Of a DNA stretch of 18,714 nucleotides, positions 15,901 to 18,714 are shown piece after piece. The notes beneath the pieces were generated by a model. That model saw nothing but the letters and a program-made list of their open reading frames with translations. It had not been told where the DNA came from and searched no databases. The stretch covers positions 1-18,714 of the forward strand of contig DATDRQ010000365.1 of the NCBI GenBank assembly GCA_035291645.1. The letters are read 5' to 3'. The position numbers were made by a program, and so were the translations under genes. The stretch's first letter is position 1; the number at the start of each line of letters is the position of its first letter. The stretch comes from DATDRQ01 sp035291645. GTDB taxonomy: Bacteria > Chloroflexota > Anaerolineae > Anaerolineales > UBA4823.

Positions 15901-15956
15901 GCATCGTTGTGCCTCGGCGCCAGGATGCTGGGGCACAATGATGCTTATTTATCTCT
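15901..15956 (+). terminator. Intrinsic terminator after the HdeD-like gene
   Basis: GCATCGTTGTGCC (15901-15913) pairs with GGCACAATGATGC (15932-15944) with one mismatch, forming a 13-bp stem. The T-rich sequence TTATTTATCTCTTTT follows. The remaining stretch to the next gene (15957-16107) holds no recognisable gene or strong promoter. Confidence 0.75.
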
Positions 15957-16120
15957 TTTCTCCCCACGGGGGTCTTGTTGGATGCCAGGCAGAAGGTTCG
16001 CTGGAGCGGCTTTGCCGACCGAAGCGATCCATTTCTTCATCATTGATAGATGTTAATCTTCACTTAGTGTGATATAGACCTTCCGTTCGAGCAATTTCAG
16101 GTAGATCAGGAGGGACCATT

Positions 16121-18595
16121 ATGACCGAAATGAACCAAGCACCAACTCCTCAGGTAACCATCCGCATCCAACTCGATTCGAGGCAATACTCAGTGGTGCC
16201 AGGGACCAGTGTTTCTGTTCCGGTGATATTGGCGAACCAGGGTTCACGCGAGATGTTTATCGAGATCGGCGTACGCGGCTTGCCGCTGGCCTGGGTTTCC
16301 CTTCCCTCCCCGGTAACCCGCCTGGCTCCCGGACAGGAAAAGGGGGTGAACGTTATCGTCCAGGTGCCGCCGGCTCCGGAGAGCCACGCCGGGCAATACC
16401 CCGTCACTTTGGTCGCCGTGGACCAGGCAGCTCCGGATTCCAGGGCGGAAGAAGAATTTACCCTGCTGGTGGCGGCTTTCCACGTCCAGGGCCGGATCGG
16501 AGTGCTGATGGAGTCGGTGCTTTTTTCGGTCGCACCCGGCAGCAACGTCAGCGTGCCGGTAACCCTGCTGAACCAGGGTCTCGTCGACGACACGTTCCTG
16601 CTCTCCATCGAGGGCATTCCCGTCAGCTGGGTCTCGACTTCTGCACCGATCGCCCACCTGGCCCCCGGCGACCAGCGCGAGCTGGTCCTGAATATCCAGC
16701 CGCCGCGCGCCCCGCAGACGCGCGCCGGGCGCAATCCTTTCAAGGTGGTTGTGTCGAGCCAATCCGCGCCGGATCAACGGGTGGAAATCGACTGCACCAT
16801 GACCGTGGCGGCCTATACTCAGTTCCGTTGCGAGCTGGACCCGCCCCGCATCCGCGCCGGACAGCCGGCGCATTTGACGGTGGTCAACCTGGGCAATATC
16901 CAGGACGTATATACCTTAACCTGGTTAAGCGAAGGCGATGCCCTGATGTTCGAGCCGGACCAGGCGCGCGAGCTACGGATCCTCGCCGGTGAGGCTGCTG
17001 CAGCTGATTTCACGGCCCGGATGCGGCAGCAGCCCATCCTTTCCGGGGAAACGATCAACCCTTACTCGGTCCTGGTTCAATCGACCGAAAAGGAAACCTT
17101 GACTCTTGGCGGCGAGGTGTTCAGCCGCGGCCTGATCCCGATCTGGGTGCTGCCGGTGGTCCTGGCGGCCTGCCTGGGCCTGGTCTGTATCGCGGCCTTT
17201 CTCATTAACCGGGACCGCTCGGTCTCTGCCAGCGCCACCCAAACCGCCCAGGCGCTGGTTGGAGGGGTGGTCGCCGCTACCCAGACGGCCGTAGCTGCCA
17301 CGACGGAGGTGTACTCTGCGACCCAGACGGCTGCCTTCAACCAGACCCAAGCTGCCCTCGCCGGCGAGCAGGATACCGACGGAGACGGGCTTACCGATCA
17401 GCGGGAAGGAGAATTGGGTACCAATCCCAACAATCCGGACACCGACGGAGACCGCCTGAACGACGGGGATGAGGTGCGCCTGCGGACCAACCCGCTCAAC
17501 CCGGATACGGATAACGACCGGCTGATCGATGGGGAGGAAGTCCGCATCGGCACCGATCCGCTCAACCCGGATACCGACGGGGACGGGATCCTCGACGGCC
17601 TGGACCTCGACCCGCTAGATCCCAACAACCCCTCGCTGACCGCGACCGCGGCTGCCGGGATTCCTTCTCCGACGCCGGTCACCCCGACCACCGTCCCGCC
17701 GACCGCCACCCACACCCAGGCGCCGCCGACCCAGACTGCCACCAGCACACCCACCCAGATACCCCAGCCAGCGACCGCCACTCCTACCCAGCCGGTTCCC
17801 CAGCCTCCAGTCAGCGCTACCCTGGCCTTCGAATCGAACCGCGACGGCCCTGCCGGGATTTTTTCGTTGGATACGTCCGACTCAAGCCTGGATGGGCTGG
17901 CGGTCGGGAACGGAAGCAACACCCAGCCGGCGTACTCGCCGGACGGCAGCCTGATCGCCTTCGTCAGCAACCGGGATGGGAACAGCGAAGTCTATGTGAT
18001 GAACGCCAACGGCTCCGGCCCGCAGAACCTGACCAACAGTCCCTCGGAAGACCTTTACCCGGCCTGGTCGGAAGACGGCCAATGGATCGCCTTTACCTCC
18101 AACCGGGACGGCAACCAGGAGGTTTACGCCATCCGCCTGGACGGCAGCGGCCTGAGCAACCTGACGAACGATCCGGCGGAGGATTTCTACCCGACCTGGC
18201 TGAGCGGACGCATCGCCTTCGTCTCCAACCGGGACGGCAACCAGGAGATCTATTCCATGGAAGAGGACGGCAGCGATCCGGTGAACCTGAGCAACAGTCC
18301 GAGGGACGATTTCAATCCGGAATCCAACCCGAGCGGCGATCTGATCGCGTTCACCTCGACCCGCAATGGCAACCAGGATGTCTTTTCCATGAACGCGGAT
18401 GGTTCGGACCAGATCAATTTAACGAACAACCCTGCCCTGGATACCTATCCGGCCTGGTCCCGGGACGCGCAGTGGATCGCCTTCAGCACCGATCGCGATG
18501 GGAATGCGGAGATCTACCTCATGCGGGCGAATGGGAGCGAGTTGTTTAACCTGACGAAGAACCCGGCCCAGGACCTGCACCCGAGCTGGAGGTAA
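16121..18595 (+). CDS. Ig-like / thrombospondin type 3 repeat / TolB-like propeller membrane protein
   Basis: An 824-residue multidomain protein; ATG 16121 has AGGAGG 7 nt upstream. Three Ig-like domains of about 105-120 residues occupy roughly 12-330. The first two contain PG(T/S)xVSVPVxLxNQG, as in NEW3/COG1470-like domains. One membrane helix lies at about 338-362. An Ala/Thr/Gln linker with ATQTA repeats (about 370-412) follows. Four 22-residue DTDGDGLTD-type repeats (418-505) match thrombospondin type 3 Ca-binding loops. A Thr/Pro linker (about 506-563) leads to six TolB/PD40-type blades (566-824), each with IAFxSNRDGN, Y/F-x-M and NLTNxP segments. No signal peptide is seen. The propeller is probably a binding domain; calling the protein TolB would be wrong, as the lipoprotein and N-terminal TolB domains are absent. 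A role in surface binding is only inferred. Confidence 0.88.
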   Translation: MTEMNQAPTPQVTIRIQLDSRQYSVVPGTSVSVPVILANQGSREMFIEIGVRGLPLAWVSLPSPVTRLAPGQEKGVNVIVQVPPAPESHAGQYPVTLVAVDQAAPDSRAEEEFTLLVAAFHVQGRIGVLMESVLFSVAPGSNVSVPVTLLNQGLVDDTFLLSIEGIPVSWVSTSAPIAHLAPGDQRELVLNIQPPRAPQTRAGRNPFKVVVSSQSAPDQRVEIDCTMTVAAYTQFRCELDPPRIRAGQPAHLTVVNLGNIQDVYTLTWLSEGDALMFEPDQARELRILAGEAAAADFTARMRQQPILSGETINPYSVLVQSTEKETLTLGGEVFSRGLIPIWVLPVVLAACLGLVCIAAFLINRDRSVSASATQTAQALVGGVVAATQTAVAATTEVYSATQTAAFNQTQAALAGEQDTDGDGLTDQREGELGTNPNNPDTDGDRLNDGDEVRLRTNPLNPDTDNDRLIDGEEVRIGTDPLNPDTDGDGILDGLDLDPLDPNNPSLTATAAAGIPSPTPVTPTTVPPTATHTQAPPTQTATSTPTQIPQPATATPTQPVPQPPVSATLAFESNRDGPAGIFSLDTSDSSLDGLAVGNGSNTQPAYSPDGSLIAFVSNRDGNSEVYVMNANGSGPQNLTNSPSEDLYPAWSEDGQWIAFTSNRDGNQEVYAIRLDGSGLSNLTNDPAEDFYPTWLSGRIAFVSNRDGNQEIYSMEEDGSDPVNLSNSPRDDFNPESNPSGDLIAFTSTRNGNQDVFSMNADGSDQINLTNNPALDTYPAWSRDAQWIAFSTDRDGNAEIYLMRANGSELFNLTKNPAQDLHPSWR
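17372..17635 (+). repeat. Four 66-bp units encoding Ca-binding thrombospondin type 3 repeats
   Basis: Units begin at 17372, 17438, 17504 and 17570. Each encodes DTD(G/N)D(G/R)xxD followed by an acidic stretch; the first three end in (T)(N/D)PxNP, and the fourth ends degenerate in DPLDPNNP. The regular Asp positions form the expected Ca2+ loops. Confidence 0.85.
17816..18592 (+). repeat. Six tandem propeller-blade repeats
   Basis: Six units of about 43 codons encode TolB-like blades. The strand marked by (I/L)AFxSxRxG recurs six times, from LAFESNRDG near 17822 to IAFSTDRDG near 18477. Blades 3 and 4 are close to identical at DNA level around 18099-18121 and 18228-18250, which suggests recent internal duplication or gene conversion. 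Confidence 0.8.
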
Positions 18596-18714
18596 GGGCA
18601 AGTTCGAGCAGTCTCTGCAGGCGCGGGATCATCCCGGCCGGGTCCGGGTGCAGGCCTTCGATCAGCAGGGCGTTCTCATAGATCTGCTCGACCACCAGCG
18701 AGGCGAGCGGGCTG
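18546..18714 (-). CDS. htpG: Hsp90-family chaperone HtpG, C-terminal end only
   Basis: The last 55 codons of a minus-strand gene, with TAA at 18546-18548 and the remainder beyond the window. The sequence SPLASLVVEQIYENALLIEG, then LHPDP and MIPRLQRLLELAL, matches the conserved C-terminal dimerisation helices of bacterial HtpG (compare ALLAEG and LEDP...RRMNQLL in the family). It ends in a Ser/Gly/Pro-rich tail. The final 50 bp lie on the opposite strand of the last propeller blade of the neighbouring gene. Too little is visible to say whether the gene is intact. Confidence 0.8.
   Translation of the reverse strand, partial: SPLASLVVEQIYENALLIEGLHPDPAGMIPRLQRLLELALTSSSGAGPGPGSSSG

Noticed and set aside
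16036..16080. Promoter for the 824-residue protein gene (TTGATA ... GATATA)
   Set aside because: The spacing between the two hexamers is about 21 bp or more and alternatives are too short, so no convincing sigma70 promoter can be assigned.
17816..18595. Naming the propeller gene tolB
   Set aside because: Only the beta-propeller resembles TolB; the order of domains, membrane helix and lack of tol/pal neighbours do not fit.
1..18714. CRISPR arrays, tRNA or rRNA genes, insertion sequences
   Set aside because: Reading both strands gave no regularly spaced identical repeats with unique spacers, no tRNA-like cloverleaf, no transposase and no terminal inverted repeats with target duplications.

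Overview
The window looks like bacterial DNA of moderately high GC, most likely from an anaerobic Chloroflexota of the Anaerolineae type. This is an inference. It rests on frequent GTG/TTG starts, the Thr/Pro and 'ATQTA' linkers next to a TolB-like propeller, HdrA fused to a GltD-like module, and the HtpG tail sequence. No rRNA, tRNA or other phylogenetic marker is present to confirm it.

Region 1 (1-10361, all minus strand) is one tightly packed operon, read from high to low coordinates. It begins with a four-subunit group 3-type NiFe hydrogenase in the order beta, gamma, small, large (hydB, hydG, hydD, hydA). A hydrogenase maturation endopeptidase follows, then a stand-alone receiver protein, a membrane GAF histidine kinase, and hdrC, hdrB and hdrA. 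HdrA contains an inserted GltD/NfnB-like flavoprotein module, and its C-terminus lies beyond the window start. Most junctions are 4-20 bp overlaps or short gaps. The set suggests a soluble H2/NAD(P)H/ferredoxin/disulfide electron-transfer (possibly bifurcating) machine that carries its own two-component sensor.

Region 2 (10362-14282, minus strand) is regulatory. An orphan OmpR/PhoB-type regulator (RR1) lies directly upstream of the operon. Beyond it are a paralogous regulator (RR2) and its histidine kinase (HK2), which overlap by ATGA and are followed by a clear intrinsic terminator. The intergenic regions in front of the hydrogenase operon and in front of RR1 carry the same element: a GTAGCC box followed by four TGAC/TGAT repeats with spacing 12-11-11. 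On the minus strand this has the geometry of a Pho box placed 11 nt before a -10. RR1 and RR2 have the same recognition helix, so HK2/RR2 and RR1 probably form a small cascade controlling the hydrogenase/Hdr operon.

Region 3 (14413-18714) is unrelated. It holds a metallo-beta-lactamase-fold hydrolase (minus strand) and a divergent HdeD-like membrane protein with a good sigma70-type promoter and a terminator. Next is an 824-residue plus-strand protein with Ig-like domains, one membrane segment, Ca-binding thrombospondin type 3 repeats and a six-bladed TolB-like propeller. Its 3' end overlaps, tail to tail, the end of a minus-strand htpG (Hsp90) gene that runs off the window.
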